64,000 nucleotides of DNA, taken from the NCBI RefSeq assembly GCF_010692745.1, contig NZ_JAAHTB010000006.1:62001-126000 (forward strand), given 5' to 3'. The position numbers and the translations under genes are program-made. The stretch is from Methylobacterium sp. BTF04. GTDB taxonomy: Bacteria; Pseudomonadota; Alphaproteobacteria; Rhizobiales; Beijerinckiaceae. This document shows, in pieces, positions 30,137 to 40,449 of this stretch. The notes under the pieces are model-generated. The model was not told the DNA's origin. It saw only the letters and a list, made by a program, of their open reading frames with translations, and did no database searches. The first letter of the stretch is position 1, and each line of letters opens with the position of its first letter.

Positions 30137-30546
30137 TCCTGGGAATCGGCTCAGACCTCTGCGACATTCGCCGCATCGAGAAGTCGCTCGGTCGCTACGG
30201 TGACCGCTTCACCCATCGGGTCTTCACCGATGCCGAGCGGGCCAAATGCGATTCGCGCGCCGCCAAGGCGCCGTCCTACGCCCGGCGATTCGCCGCCAAG
30301 GAGGCCTGCGCCAAGGCGCTCGGAACCGGCATCAGCGCCGGCGTGTTCTGGCGCGACATGGAGGTGGTGAACCTTCCCGGCGGCCGTCCGACCCTCAGGC
30401 TCACCGGTGGCGCAGCGGCGCAGCTGGTCGCGATGACCCCGCCTGGCCATGCCATCAAGCTCCACATCACGCTCACCGACGATCCGCCGATGGCGCAAGC
30501 GTTTGTGATCATCGAGGCGGTGCCGCTCGGCACGGGGGAGAGTTAG
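30133..30546 (+). CDS. acpS: Holo-[acyl-carrier-protein] synthase
   Basis: Transfers 4'-phosphopantetheine to ACP, giving the active carrier for fatty acid and lipid A synthesis. The 137-residue protein has the metal-binding Asp in [13 protein letters not shown] and the second metal ligand in [16 protein letters not shown]. The start overlaps the pdxJ stop (ATGA), so translation is coupled. Confidence 0.96.
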   Translation: MILGIGSDLCDIRRIEKSLGRYGDRFTHRVFTDAERAKCDSRAAKAPSYARRFAAKEACAKALGTGISAGVFWRDMEVVNLPGGRPTLRLTGGAAAQLVAMTPPGHAIKLHITLTDDPPMAQAFVIIEAVPLGTGES

Positions 30547-30663
30547 CCGGCGCCCCCTCGCGTTGCGGCTCCTCCCCGCATGGTCTATGCCGCCGCTCAT
30601 CGTCGGCGGCGAAAGAGGCACGGATTCCGGGCTCTCGCGTCGAATCCGGAAGATGGCAGCCAG

Positions 30664-31464
30664 ATGGAACGTGCCCGCGTGGACCACCAGACGAAGCATG
30701 ACTTGAAGGCGGCCCCGACCGGGACCTGGGCCAGTATCAAGGAGACCTTGAAGGTCGGTGGTCAGGCGCTTCTGATCGCGCTGGTGGTGCGCACGCTGCT
30801 GTTCCAGCCGTTCAACATCCCGTCGGGCTCGCTCGTGCCGACGCTGCTGATCGGCGATTATCTGTTCGTTTCGAAATATTCCTACGGCTATTCGAAATAT
30901 TCGCTGCCCTTGAGCGAGTATCTCCCCTTCACTGCCGATGGGCGGGTGTGGGCGGCGACCCCGAAGCGCGGCGACATCGCCGTGTTCAAGCTGCCCAAGG
31001 ACAACGCCACCGACTACATCAAGCGGGTCATCGGCCTGCCGGGCGACAAGATCCAGATGAAGTCCGGCCTGCTTTACATCAACGACGTGCCGGTCAAGCG
31101 CGAGCGCATCGAGCCGTTCGAGACCACCGGTCCCTACGGCGAGCAGGCCAAGGCCGAGCAATACCTCGAGACGTTGCCGAACGGCGTCACCCACCGGGTG
31201 ATCGAGCGGGATGGCGACAACGGCTACTGGGACAATACCGAGCCCTACACCGTGCCGCAGGGCCGCTTCTTCATGATGGGCGACAACCGGGACAATTCCA
31301 CGGATTCGCGCGATCTCGCCAGCGTCGGCTTCGTGCCGTTCGAGAATTTCGTCGGCCGGGCGGAGATGATCTTCTTCTCCATCGACGAAGGCACGCCGGC
31401 GTGGCAAATCTGGAACTGGCCGGCGAAGGTCCGCTGGGGCCGCCTGTTCACAACCATTCACTAG
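30664..31464 (+). CDS. lepB: Signal peptidase I
   Basis: Cleaves signal peptides from exported proteins. The 266-residue protein has a single N-terminal membrane helix (about residues 33-53), the catalytic Ser in PSGSLVPTL, and the general-base Lys in IKRVIGLPGD. The box E motif MGDNRDNSTDSR is intact. Consensus has Met after the catalytic Ser; here it is Leu. ATG 30664 is preferred; a start at 30580 would add a basic extension without family similarity. Confidence 0.96.
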   Translation: MERARVDHQTKHDLKAAPTGTWASIKETLKVGGQALLIALVVRTLLFQPFNIPSGSLVPTLLIGDYLFVSKYSYGYSKYSLPLSEYLPFTADGRVWAATPKRGDIAVFKLPKDNATDYIKRVIGLPGDKIQMKSGLLYINDVPVKRERIEPFETTGPYGEQAKAEQYLETLPNGVTHRVIERDGDNGYWDNTEPYTVPQGRFFMMGDNRDNSTDSRDLASVGFVPFENFVGRAEMIFFSIDEGTPAWQIWNWPAKVRWGRLFTTIH

Positions 31465-31477
31465 GACGTATCGAATC

Positions 31478-32272
31478 GTGGACGAAGAGGCGCGTCCCTC
31501 CAGCCGGGCGCGGCGCGCGCCCCGTCCGAAGCCCGGCCTCGCCGTGCTCGAAGCGCGGGTCGGCCATGCCTTCACGGATCAGATGCTCCTCGTCCTGGCG
31601 CTGACGCATGTGAGCAAGGCCGGCGGCAACGGCCGCCTCGGCAGCTACCAGCGCCTGGAGTTCCTCGGCGACCGGGTCCTCGGCCTCGCCATTGCCGAAC
31701 TGCTCTACGCGGCGTTTCCCCAAGCGGACGAGGGCGATCTCTCGCGGCGGCTCGCCGGCCTCGTCCGGCGTGAGACCTGCGCGGCGGTGGCCGCCGCATG
31801 GGATGTCGGACCGCATCTGTTGCTCGGCCCCGGCGAGATCCAGAGCGGCGGCCGCCGCAACCAGACCATTCTGGCCGATGCCTGCGAATCGATCCTCGGG
31901 GCGGTTTTCCTCGATGCCGGATACATCGCGGCCAAGGCCATCGTCGAGTCCGCCTTCACGCCCGGCATCGATACCGCCGCACCGCGCGGACGCGACGCCA
32001 AATCCGCGTTGCAGGAATGGGCCATGGGCCGTGGCCTGCCAATTCCGATCTACGACGTTGTCGAGCGCTCCGGCCCGGATCACGCTCCGGTCTTCCGAAT
32101 CGCCGCCCGCGTCGAGGGCGTCGATCCCGGCTTCGGCACCGGCCCCTCGAAGCGCCTCGCCGAGCAGGAGGCCGCCCGCCTCGTGCTGGAGCGCGAAGTG
32201 CTCGGTTTGACCCCCCCTGTAATCATGGAGACGTCGGCGGACGTCGGTGAAGGAAATCGCCCCGATGTCTGA
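31478..32272 (+). CDS. rnc: Ribonuclease III
   Basis: Cuts double-stranded RNA in rRNA maturation and antisense control. The 264-residue protein has the catalytic signature YQRLEFLGDRVLG, a second acidic pair in ACESILGAVF, and a C-terminal double-stranded RNA-binding domain (KSALQEWAMGRG, GFGTGPSKRLAEQEAA). The GTG start at 31478 gives about 20 residues of basic leader. The stop overlaps the era start by 8 bp. Confidence 0.97.
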   Translation: MDEEARPSSRARRAPRPKPGLAVLEARVGHAFTDQMLLVLALTHVSKAGGNGRLGSYQRLEFLGDRVLGLAIAELLYAAFPQADEGDLSRRLAGLVRRETCAAVAAAWDVGPHLLLGPGEIQSGGRRNQTILADACESILGAVFLDAGYIAAKAIVESAFTPGIDTAAPRGRDAKSALQEWAMGRGLPIPIYDVVERSGPDHAPVFRIAARVEGVDPGFGTGPSKRLAEQEAARLVLEREVLGLTPPVIMETSADVGEGNRPDV

Positions 32273-33233
32273 CGATGATTTTGACGATGGCCCCGAATTC
32301 GAGCCCCTGACGCCGCTCCCCGCGGTACGGATGCCGGACAATACGACCGCCGGATTCGTGGCGCTGATCGGCATTCCCAATGCGGGCAAATCGACGCTGC
32401 TCAACAGCCTCGTCGGCACCAAGGTGTCGATCGTCTCGCGCAAGGTGCAGACGACCCGGGCGCTGGTGCGCGGCATCGTCATGGAAGGGACGGCGCAGAT
32501 CATCCTGGTCGATACGCCCGGTATTTTCGCTCCGAAGCGTCGCCTCGATCGCGCGATGGTCCACTCCGCCTGGAGCGGCGCGTCGGATGCCGATGCGATC
32601 TGCCTGCTGATCGATGCGCGCAAGGGCGTCTCCGAGGAGGTCGAGGCGATTCTCGCCAAGCTTCCGGACGTGAAGCGGCCCAAGGTGCTGATCCTCAACA
32701 AGATCGACCTGATTCCGCGCGACCGCTTGCTGGCGCTCGCCGCCTCGCTCAACGAGCGCATTCCTTTCGTCCACACCTTCATGATCTCGGCGCTGAACGG
32801 CGACGGCATCGACGTGTTGAAGGCGACGCTGGCCTCCATGATGCCGAAGAGCCCTTGGCTCTATCCGGAGGATCAGGTCTCCGACGCGCCGATTCGCATG
32901 CTCGCCGCCGAGATCACCCGCGAAAAGCTCTACGACCGCCTGCACGAGGAACTTCCCTACCGCTCCACGGTCGAGACCGACCAGTGGCAGGTGCGGACCG
33001 ATGGTTCGGTGCGCATCGAGCAGACCATCTTCGTGGAGCGCGAGAGCCAGCGCTCCATCGTGCTCGGCAAAGGCGGCCAGACCATCAAGGCGATCGGTCA
33101 GGCGGCGCGACACGAGATCGCGGAGGCCGCCGAGCAGAAGGTGCATCTCTTCCTTCACGTCAAGGTGCGTGAGAACTGGGCAGACGATCCGGCACGCTAC
33201 CGCGAGATGGGTCTGGAGTTCCCGCGCGGCTGA
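32265..33233 (+). CDS. era: GTPase Era
   Basis: A 322-residue GTPase for 16S rRNA and 30S assembly. It has G1 [11 protein letters not shown], the G3 DTPG and G4 NKID motifs and the C-terminal KH domain (RSIVLGKGGQTIKAIG). An acidic N-terminal tail of about 25 residues precedes G1. ATG 32265 has AAGGAA upstream and overlaps rnc. In many alphaproteobacteria recO follows era; here an RsmC-like gene does instead. Confidence 0.97.
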   Translation: MSDDDFDDGPEFEPLTPLPAVRMPDNTTAGFVALIGIPNAGKSTLLNSLVGTKVSIVSRKVQTTRALVRGIVMEGTAQIILVDTPGIFAPKRRLDRAMVHSAWSGASDADAICLLIDARKGVSEEVEAILAKLPDVKRPKVLILNKIDLIPRDRLLALAASLNERIPFVHTFMISALNGDGIDVLKATLASMMPKSPWLYPEDQVSDAPIRMLAAEITREKLYDRLHEELPYRSTVETDQWQVRTDGSVRIEQTIFVERESQRSIVLGKGGQTIKAIGQAARHEIAEAAEQKVHLFLHVKVRENWADDPARYREMGLEFPRG

Positions 33234-33359
33234 GCATCGGCTATGTAAGACGCAGGCCGGCGCGCGACTCGGGATTCGTCGCCGTCCGGCCCTCTCAAAC
33301 GCTCCCTGTCACGCCAAAAGCCGTCGAGGCGCGCGCGCCGTCGCGCCGGATTCGTCACG

Positions 33360-34295
33360 ATGCCAGCCATGTCTTTTTCGGATGCGTCTCTCTCGGAGGC
33401 CGTTTACGGCCAGCCGCCGCTCGAACTCGCGGAAGTGCCGGACGATGCGGTCCAGCTCTCGCCGCTGATCCCCGGCTCAGCCCGGCTGGAAGACGTCGCT
33501 CCGGCGAGCCTCGAGCGGCTCGATATTCTGGCGCCTGCCGGCACCATCGAGCGCCGTTACGTGCTCGCTCTGGCCCTCCGCGCCCTGCGTCCGGGCGGTC
33601 GGTTGACCGCGCTGGCACCCAAGGACCGGGGCGGCGCGCGCATCGCCAAGGAGCTCGCCGCTTTCGGCTGCGTACCGACGGAAAGCGCCCGTCGACACCA
33701 TCGCATCAGCGTCCTCGATCGTCCCGAGACCCTCACGAATCTCGAAGAGGCGATCGGCGAAGGGGGGCCGCGCCACATCGACAATCTCGCCTTATGCACG
33801 CAGGCCGGAATCTTCTCGTATGACCGGCTCGATCCGGGCTCGGCCCTGTTGCTGGCCAACCTGCCGCCGCTCTCCGGCCGCGGCGCCGATTTCGGCAGCG
33901 GCCTCGGTATACTCGCGCGTGCCGTCCTCGCCTCGCAGAAGGTGACGGAGCTGACGCTCATCGATATCGACCGGCGCGCCGTCGAGATGGCCGCCCGCAA
34001 CGTCGGCGACCCCCGCGCGATCCTGCGCTGGGCCGACATCCGCGCCGGCGGCCTCGGCCTCGCCCGCCTCGACTTCGTGGTGATGAACCCGCCGTTCCAC
34101 GATGGCGGCTCCGAGGATCAGGCGCTCGGCCAGTCCTTCATCACCCGTGCGGCCGAGGCCCTGCGGCCCGGCGGCATCTTGTGGCTCACCGCGAACACCC
34201 ATTTGCCCTACGAGGCGCCGCTCAACGCCGCGTTCAAGGCCGTGGCGCTCAAAGCCTCGGCGGGAGGTTACAAAGTCTACGAGGCGCGCCGGTGA
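33360..34295 (+). CDS. RsmC-like class I SAM methyltransferase
   Basis: A 311-residue protein with an RsmC/RlmG-like layout: an N-terminal pseudo-methyltransferase half (about residues 30-150) and an active C-terminal half with motif I GADFGSGLGIL and the N-methyltransferase motif IV NPPFHDGG. NPPF-type motifs mark N2-guanine methyltransferases such as RsmC (16S m2G1207) and RlmG. The exact target cannot be assigned. The stop overlaps the next gene (GTGA), so the pair is coupled. Confidence 0.85.
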   Translation: MPAMSFSDASLSEAVYGQPPLELAEVPDDAVQLSPLIPGSARLEDVAPASLERLDILAPAGTIERRYVLALALRALRPGGRLTALAPKDRGGARIAKELAAFGCVPTESARRHHRISVLDRPETLTNLEEAIGEGGPRHIDNLALCTQAGIFSYDRLDPGSALLLANLPPLSGRGADFGSGLGILARAVLASQKVTELTLIDIDRRAVEMAARNVGDPRAILRWADIRAGGLGLARLDFVVMNPPFHDGGSEDQALGQSFITRAAEALRPGGILWLTANTHLPYEAPLNAAFKAVALKASAGGYKVYEARR

Positions 34296-35032
34296 GCAAG
34301 GTCGCCACGCTTCGCCTCGACCGCATGCTCGCCAATATGGGCTACGGCTCGCGCCGCGAGATCGCGCTCCTGACCCGCGCCGGCCTCGTCATCCTCGATG
34401 GTGCGCCGTTGCGCGATGCCGACCAGCGCATTCCGGTGACCCCCGATCTGGCGCAGCGCATGGTCGTCGACGGTGAGGCCCTCGACCCGCCGCCCGGGGT
34501 CACGCTGATGCTGCACAAGCCGCTCGGCGTCACCTGCTCGCACAAGGAGGCCGGCCCGTTGGTCTACGGGCTGCTGCCCGAGCGCTGGCGGCGGCGCGAC
34601 CCGGCTCTGTCCACGGTGGGGCGGCTCGACAAGGAGACCTCCGGCCTCCTGCTGCTCACCGACGATGGCGCGCTGCTACATCGAATCATCGCGCCGAAAT
34701 CCAACGTCGCCAAGCGCTACCAGGTCACCCTCGATCGTCCGCTCAAGGGCAACGAGGGCGCGATCTTCGCCTCCGGCACGCTCATGCTGGAGGGAGAGGA
34801 GAAGCCGCTGCTTCCCGCCGAGATCGAGGTCCACGACGAGACCCACGCCGCCGTCACCCTTCACGAAGGCCGCTACCATCAGGTCCGGCGGATGTTCGCC
34901 GCGGTCGGCAACCACGTCACTGCCCTGCACCGCGACCGCATCGGCGGACTGACTCTGCCGACGGAGCTCGATGCCGGATCTCACAGGATCATGGGCGCGG
35001 CTGACATCGCCGCGGTGTTCACCGGATCGTAG
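34292..35032 (+). CDS. RsuA-family pseudouridine synthase
   Basis: A 246-residue enzyme that isomerises uridine in rRNA. An N-terminal S4 RNA-binding domain (RLDRMLANMGYGSRREI) precedes the catalytic domain with the RsuA/RluB motif GRLDKETSGLLLLTDDG, whose Asp is the nucleophile, and EGRYHQVRRMFAAVGNHV. Start is GTG 34292, overlapping the RsmC-like gene's stop. The target uridine (16S U516 for RsuA, 23S for RluE/RluB) cannot be told. Confidence 0.9.
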   Translation: MSKVATLRLDRMLANMGYGSRREIALLTRAGLVILDGAPLRDADQRIPVTPDLAQRMVVDGEALDPPPGVTLMLHKPLGVTCSHKEAGPLVYGLLPERWRRRDPALSTVGRLDKETSGLLLLTDDGALLHRIIAPKSNVAKRYQVTLDRPLKGNEGAIFASGTLMLEGEEKPLLPAEIEVHDETHAAVTLHEGRYHQVRRMFAAVGNHVTALHRDRIGGLTLPTELDAGSHRIMGAADIAAVFTGS

Positions 35033-35116
35033 CCCGGATCGCCGCGTTGCGCGCCGAAAACCTTGCCTTCCCAGAAACCCTCTGGTAAGGCCCCGCCCAT
35101 TCCACACGCGGAGTTG

Positions 35117-35136
35117 GCCTCATGCCTGAATGAGGC
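35117..35136 (+). terminator. Short hairpin between RsuA-like gene and rpsB
   Basis: GCCTCAT (35117-35123) pairs with ATGAGGC (35130-35136) over a 6-base loop and is followed by GTTTCC. It could be a weak terminator or part of the 176-nt rpsB leader. Confidence 0.3.
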
Positions 35137-35208
35137 GTTTCCGGTGGTCGTTGCTCGTAAGAGCGCGATCGCTTCCTCCGCGGCGGCATCAACCGGAGAG
35201 TAAAAATC

Positions 35209-36276
35209 ATGGCCGTCGACTTCACCATGCGTCAGCTTCTCGAAGCCGGAGCGCATTTCGGACACCAGTCGCATCGCTGGAACCCGAAGATGCAGTCCTA
35301 CATCTTCGGAACGCGCAACAACATTCACATCATCGATCTGGCCCAGACCGTGCCGGCGCTCCATCAGGCGCTGCAGGCTGTGAGCGACACCGTCGCCAAG
35401 GGCGGTCGCGTGCTGTTCGTCGGCACCAAGCGCCAGGCGGCCGACACCATCGCCGAGGCGGCCAAGCGGTCGGCCCAGTACTACGTCAACTCGCGTTGGC
35501 TCGGCGGCATGCTGACCAACTGGAAGACCATCTCGGGCTCGATCGCGCGCCTGCGCAAGGTCGACGAGACCCTCGACGGCGGGGCCCAGGGCCTCACCAA
35601 GAAGGAGCGTCTCATGCTTGGCCGCGAAAAGGACAAGCTCGAGAAGGCCCTCGGCGGCATCAAGGACATGGGCGGCGTGCCCGACCTGCTGTTCGTGATC
35701 GACACGAACAAGGAGCAGCTCGCCATCAAGGAGGCCCAGCGCCTCGGCATCCCGGTGGCCGCCATCGTCGACACCAACTGCAACCCGGACGGCATCACCT
35801 ACGTGGTCCCGGCCAACGATGACGCCGGCCGCGCCATCGCCCTGTATTGCGACCTGATCGCCCGCGCTGCCATCGACGGCATCTCGCGCGGCCAGGGCTC
35901 GAGCGGCGTCGATCTCGGCGCGTCCGAGGAGCCCACCGCCGAAGAGCTTCCGGTTCACGAAGAGGCCGCAGCGTCGATCGAGTCCGGTTCGGTCACGCAG
36001 GCCGATGTCGCGGCTCTGGTGGACTCCACCGAGCATTTCGAGCTGCTGTCGGCTCCGCGCGGTGCGCCGGATGATCTGTCGAAGCTCCACGGCGCCGGTC
36101 CGCAGATCGTGCAGAAGCTCAACGAAGCCGGCATCTACCATTACTGGCAGCTGATCGCGATGAGCGAAGCGGATGTGGCCAAGGTCGATTCCGACCTCAA
36201 GCTCAATGGTCGTATCGGCCGTGACGGCTGGATCGAGCAGGCCCGCGGCTTCGCCGAGGCTGCCGCCACCGCGTAA
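35209..36276 (+). CDS. rpsB: 30S ribosomal protein S2, C-terminally extended
   Basis: S2 of the 30S subunit. The 355 residues exceed E. coli S2 (241) by about 110. The core ([46 protein letters not shown]) ends near residue 226. An acidic linker ([13 protein letters not shown]) leads to a helix-hairpin-helix-like domain, [20 protein letters not shown] to the end, resembling C-terminal modules I recall fused to L21 and NuoE in Rhizobiales. SD and ATG at 35209 are clear (GGAGAG nearby). Confidence 0.95.
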   Translation: MAVDFTMRQLLEAGAHFGHQSHRWNPKMQSYIFGTRNNIHIIDLAQTVPALHQALQAVSDTVAKGGRVLFVGTKRQAADTIAEAAKRSAQYYVNSRWLGGMLTNWKTISGSIARLRKVDETLDGGAQGLTKKERLMLGREKDKLEKALGGIKDMGGVPDLLFVIDTNKEQLAIKEAQRLGIPVAAIVDTNCNPDGITYVVPANDDAGRAIALYCDLIARAAIDGISRGQGSSGVDLGASEEPTAEELPVHEEAAASIESGSVTQADVAALVDSTEHFELLSAPRGAPDDLSKLHGAGPQIVQKLNEAGIYHYWQLIAMSEADVAKVDSDLKLNGRIGRDGWIEQARGFAEAAATA

Positions 36277-36332
36277 GGCGCGACGGCGGCTCGTCAGCGG
36301 GCCGCCACCGACGGAACTGAAAACCCATCTGA

Positions 36333-36373
36333 AGCCCGGCGCTTTGCTCAAGCGCCGGGCTCCTTCACTTTTT
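36333..36373 (+). terminator. Terminator-like hairpin between rpsB and tsf
   Basis: A perfect 12-bp stem (36333-36344 with 36350-36361) with a 5-base loop is followed by CCTTCACTTTTT. It looks like an intrinsic terminator placed inside an otherwise conserved rpsB-tsf operon, so it probably attenuates readthrough and sets the S2:EF-Ts ratio, or tsf has its own promoter. Confidence 0.75.
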
Positions 36374-36394
36374 GAGTCACGGAAAGGACAGGCC

Positions 36395-37315
36395 ATGGCC
36401 AACATCACCGCCGCACTGGTGAAAGAGCTTCGCGAAAAGACCGGCGCGGGCATGATGGACTGCAAGGGCGCGCTCAACGAGACCGCCGGCGACATCGAGG
36501 CCGCGGTCGACTGGCTGCGTAAGAAGGGCCTCGCCAAGGCTGCCAAGAAGGCCGGTCGCGTCGCTGCCGAGGGCCTCGTCGCCGTCGAGTCGTCGGGCCA
36601 TCACGCCGCGATCGTCGAGGTGAATTCCGAGACCGACTTCGTGGCGCGCAACGACAGCTTCCAGGCGTTCGCCCGCGAGGCCGCCAAGCTTTCGCTCGAC
36701 ACGGATGGTACCCTCGAGGGTCTCGAGACCGCACATTTCCCGGGCTCCACGACCACGATCAAGGAGACCCTGTCCCACCTCATCGCCACCATCGGCGAGA
36801 ACATGACCCTGCGTCGTGTGGCCAAGCTCGACGTGACCAAGGGCGTCATCGCCTCCTACGTCCATGCCCAGGTCGCCGACGGCCTCGGCAAGATCGGCGT
36901 CCTGGTGGCGCTGGAATCCGAGGGCGACGTCGAGGTCCTCTCCACCCTCGGTCGCCAGATCGCCATGCACGTCGCGGCCACCAATCCGGTGGCCTTGGAT
37001 GCGGCCGGCGTCGATCAGGCGACCCTCGATCGCGAGATCAACATCCTTCGCGAGAAGAATGCCGGCAAGCCCGAGAACGTGCTTGCCAAGATCGTCGAGA
37101 GCGGCCTGAAGAGCTACTACAAGGAGGTCACCCTCCTCGAGCAGCCTTTCGTCCATGACGGCTCGAAGACCATCAGCCAGGTTCTCAAAGAGGCCGAGGG
37201 CAAGGCCGGTGCCGCCGTTAAGCTCACCGCCTTCGTGCGCTACGCGCTCGGTGAGGGCATCGAGAAGGACGACGGTCCGGACTTCGCCTCCGAGGTGGCT
37301 GCCGCTCGCGGCTGA
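36395..37315 (+). CDS. tsf: Elongation factor Ts
   Basis: Guanine nucleotide exchange factor of EF-Tu. The 306-residue protein starts [21 protein letters not shown] with the UBA-like domain, then has the TDFVARND exchange motif and two EF-Ts core repeats. A clear GGAAAGGA site lies 8-15 bases before ATG 36395. It follows the rpsB terminator-like hairpin by 21 bp and precedes pyrH. Confidence 0.97.
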   Translation: MANITAALVKELREKTGAGMMDCKGALNETAGDIEAAVDWLRKKGLAKAAKKAGRVAAEGLVAVESSGHHAAIVEVNSETDFVARNDSFQAFAREAAKLSLDTDGTLEGLETAHFPGSTTTIKETLSHLIATIGENMTLRRVAKLDVTKGVIASYVHAQVADGLGKIGVLVALESEGDVEVLSTLGRQIAMHVAATNPVALDAAGVDQATLDREINILREKNAGKPENVLAKIVESGLKSYYKEVTLLEQPFVHDGSKTISQVLKEAEGKAGAAVKLTAFVRYALGEGIEKDDGPDFASEVAAARG

Positions 37316-37352
37316 TCGCGTACGCGTCGCGACTCACAACCAACGAAGTCCG

Positions 37353-37384
37353 GAGGGGCGGCGGCAGCGATGTCGCCGCCCCTC
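37353..37384 (+). terminator. Hairpin between tsf and pyrH
   Basis: GAGGGGCGGCG (37353-37363) pairs with CGCCGCCCCTC (37374-37384), an 11-bp perfect stem with a 10-base loop. No T-run follows, so termination is uncertain. Confidence 0.4.
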
Positions 37385-37472
37385 GACGTTCCGGCCCGGC
37401 TTGGGCTAGACACCCTCCGCTTCCGATTGGCTCTCCGTCCTGTTTCAGGTCGGATCAGAGGGGACTGGCTCG

Positions 37473-38195
37473 ATGCCGGAGACCACACCGTTTCGCCGCG
37501 TCCTCGTGAAGCTCTCGGGAGAGGCCCTGGCCGCCCCCGACGGCTATTGGCTGCATCCGCCAACCCTGGCCGGCATCGCCGACGACATCGCCCGGACCCT
37601 CGAGGCGGGCATCCAGGTCGCCCTGGTGGTGGGCGGCGGCAATATGATTCGCGGCGCACGCATCTCGGCGGCCGGCTGGATCGACCGCGCCACCGGCGAT
37701 TCGCTTGGCATGATGGCGACGGTGATGAACTCGCTGGCGCTCGAGACCGCGTTGAATGCCGCCGGCGTCCCCGCCCGCACCATGTCGGCGGTGTCGATGC
37801 CGACGATCTGCGAGACCTTCGCCCGCCAGCCGGCCCTGCACCACCTCGACAAGGGACAGGTCATCGTGCTCGCCGGCGGCACAGGCAATCCGTTCTTCAC
37901 CACCGATACGGCCGCCGTCCTGCGCGCGGCCGAACTGCGCTGCAACGCGGTGCTGAAGGCGACGCAGGTGGATGGCGTCTATTCCGCCGACCCCAAGACG
38001 GATCCCACCGCCACGCGCTACGACCGCCTCACCCATGACGAGGCCATCGCCCGCGATCTCAAGGTGATGGACACGGCCGCCTTTGCGCTGGCCCGCGAGG
38101 CCCGCCTGTCGATCGTGGTCGGCTCCGTCCACGCACCGAGTTCGATCAAGGCGATCCTGACCGGAGCGGCGCCTTCGACACATGTCGTACCCTAA
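37473..38195 (+). CDS. pyrH: UMP kinase
   Basis: Phosphorylates UMP to UDP. The 240-residue amino-acid-kinase-fold protein shows RVLVKLSGEAL, the glycine loop VVGGGNMIRG, and the UMP-binding FFTTDTAAVLRA. It sits in the usual tsf-pyrH-frr order, but a BLUF gene separates it from frr. Confidence 0.97.
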   Translation: MPETTPFRRVLVKLSGEALAAPDGYWLHPPTLAGIADDIARTLEAGIQVALVVGGGNMIRGARISAAGWIDRATGDSLGMMATVMNSLALETALNAAGVPARTMSAVSMPTICETFARQPALHHLDKGQVIVLAGGTGNPFFTTDTAAVLRAAELRCNAVLKATQVDGVYSADPKTDPTATRYDRLTHDEAIARDLKVMDTAAFALAREARLSIVVGSVHAPSSIKAILTGAAPSTHVVP

Positions 38196-38347
38196 GGTGC
38201 GTAATCGTTAAGTATCGAGCGCAACATTAAGACCCGAGGGTCGGTCGTACTGCTTGAAATGGGCGTCAGAATTTCTTGAGGATTTTGGCGTCAACTGTGG
38301 TCACGATTGCTTCGCCGCGGGTCTGACGCGGCTTTCGAGTGTGTTCG

Positions 38348-38845
38348 ATGTCGTTGTCGCAGATCATCTTCTACAGCCACAACCTCGTGAACCTGACCGG
38401 CGGCTCGATGCGCGACATGGTCAGGGACATCCTGGCCGCGTGCAACCGCTACGATCGCGGCTCGGGCCTCACCGGGGCCCTGGTCTTCAACGAGCACTTC
38501 TTCCTGCAGGCGATGGAGGGGGAGGCGTCGAGGATCTCCGAGCAACTCTGGAAGCTCGCGGCGGACAATCGCCACAACAGCATGATCCTGCTCTCCGCTC
38601 GCCCCGTACACGAGCGTGACTTCCGGGGTTGGATGGTCGGCTATGCCGGCCATTCGGAGGCCCTTGATGCCCTCTACCTGCGATACGGCCCGACGGCCAA
38701 GCTCGACCCCTCCGAAATGCAGATTCCGGGGATCGTCGGCTTGCTGCGCGCCTTCGCGGACCTCGACGGAAGTCACTTCGTCCAACACTCGGGCATGCCC
38801 TCGCCCGCCGGTGTTCAACCGCAACCGCGCAAGGCGACCGCCTGA
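38348..38845 (+). CDS. BLUF-domain protein with substituted flavin-contact residues
   Basis: A 165-residue protein whose first 100 residues follow the BLUF (blue-light sensing using FAD) fold: SLSQIIFYSHN, GLTGALVFNEHFFLQAMEGE, then RDFRGWMVGY. Aligned by eye with AppA and YcgF, the flavin-pocket Gln is kept (Q54), but the photoactive Tyr is Phe8 and the pocket Asn is Asp36. Distances from the Gln agree exactly (18 residues to the Asn position). In AppA the Tyr-to-Phe change abolishes photochemistry, so this may be light-blind or altered. No effector domain follows; the C-terminal 60 residues are short and polar. It interrupts pyrH-frr. Confidence 0.75.
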   Translation: MSLSQIIFYSHNLVNLTGGSMRDMVRDILAACNRYDRGSGLTGALVFNEHFFLQAMEGEASRISEQLWKLAADNRHNSMILLSARPVHERDFRGWMVGYAGHSEALDALYLRYGPTAKLDPSEMQIPGIVGLLRAFADLDGSHFVQHSGMPSPAGVQPQPRKATA

Positions 38846-38983
38846 GCGGCAGACGCGTGTCGATTTGAGGTTGGGTGGGCGGGAACGCCATTTGCGAGCC
38901 ACCGGGTTTTGGTTCATTGAGGCCGGTGAACGGACCCTTGTGGTCCCACATCGCTCCTTCAGTTGGCGTCTGGACACGTACGC

Positions 38984-39550
38984 ATGGCAACCCTTCCAGA
39001 ATTTGACCTCAGCGATATCAAGCGCCGCATGCAGGGTGCCGTCACCGCGCTGAAGGGCGACCTCGGTTCGCTCCGCACCGGCCGCGCGACCCCGAGCATC
39101 CTCGATCCGATCCAGGTCGATGCCTACGGCGCCAAGATGCCGATGTCCCAGGTCGCGACGGTGAGCGTACCGGAGCCGCGCCTCCTCAGCATCTCGGTCT
39201 GGGACCGCGGCATGATCGCCGCCGTCGAGAAGGCGATTCGCGAATCCGATCTCGGCATGAATCCGCAGACCGAAGGCCAGACCATCCGCCTGCGCGTGCC
39301 CGAGATGAACGAGCAGCGCCGCAAGGAGATGGTCAAGGTCGCCCACAAGTACACCGAGGAGTCCCGCATCGCGGTTCGCCACGTGCGCCGGGACGGCCTC
39401 GACCACCTGAAGAAGCTGGAGAAGGACGGCGCCATCAGCGAGGACGACGAGAAGCGTCAGGCCGCCGATGTCCAGAAGGTGACGGACCAGCACATCGCCG
39501 AGATCGACGAGGTTCTCGCTTCGAAGGAGAAGGAGATCATGCAGGTCTAG
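38984..39550 (+). CDS. frr: Ribosome recycling factor
   Basis: Splits post-termination ribosomes with EF-G. The 188-residue protein has the typical [30 protein letters not shown] helix, the beta domain ([24 protein letters not shown]), and the C-terminal helix ([20 protein letters not shown]). I chose ATG 38984, where family similarity begins. It is followed by uppS. Confidence 0.97.
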   Translation: MATLPEFDLSDIKRRMQGAVTALKGDLGSLRTGRATPSILDPIQVDAYGAKMPMSQVATVSVPEPRLLSISVWDRGMIAAVEKAIRESDLGMNPQTEGQTIRLRVPEMNEQRRKEMVKVAHKYTEESRIAVRHVRRDGLDHLKKLEKDGAISEDDEKRQAADVQKVTDQHIAEIDEVLASKEKEIMQV

Positions 39551-39699
39551 GATCGAGAACGCATGATCGCCGGGTATGAGGGATGGGGGGAAGCGCGTTG
39601 AGTCGCTCAGAGGCCGCGCGTCAAGTCGAGACGGCGATGACGCACGACGTCGATGCAGTGACGTTCGCCATGACTTACTCCATCCCGGAGGGCGTCGCC

Positions 39700-40445
<746 letters not shown>

Positions 40446-40449
<4 letters not shown>

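Noticed and set aside
33234..33359. recO expected after era
   Set aside because: No recO-like frame is present here; an RsmC-like gene follows instead, so recO is presumably elsewhere.
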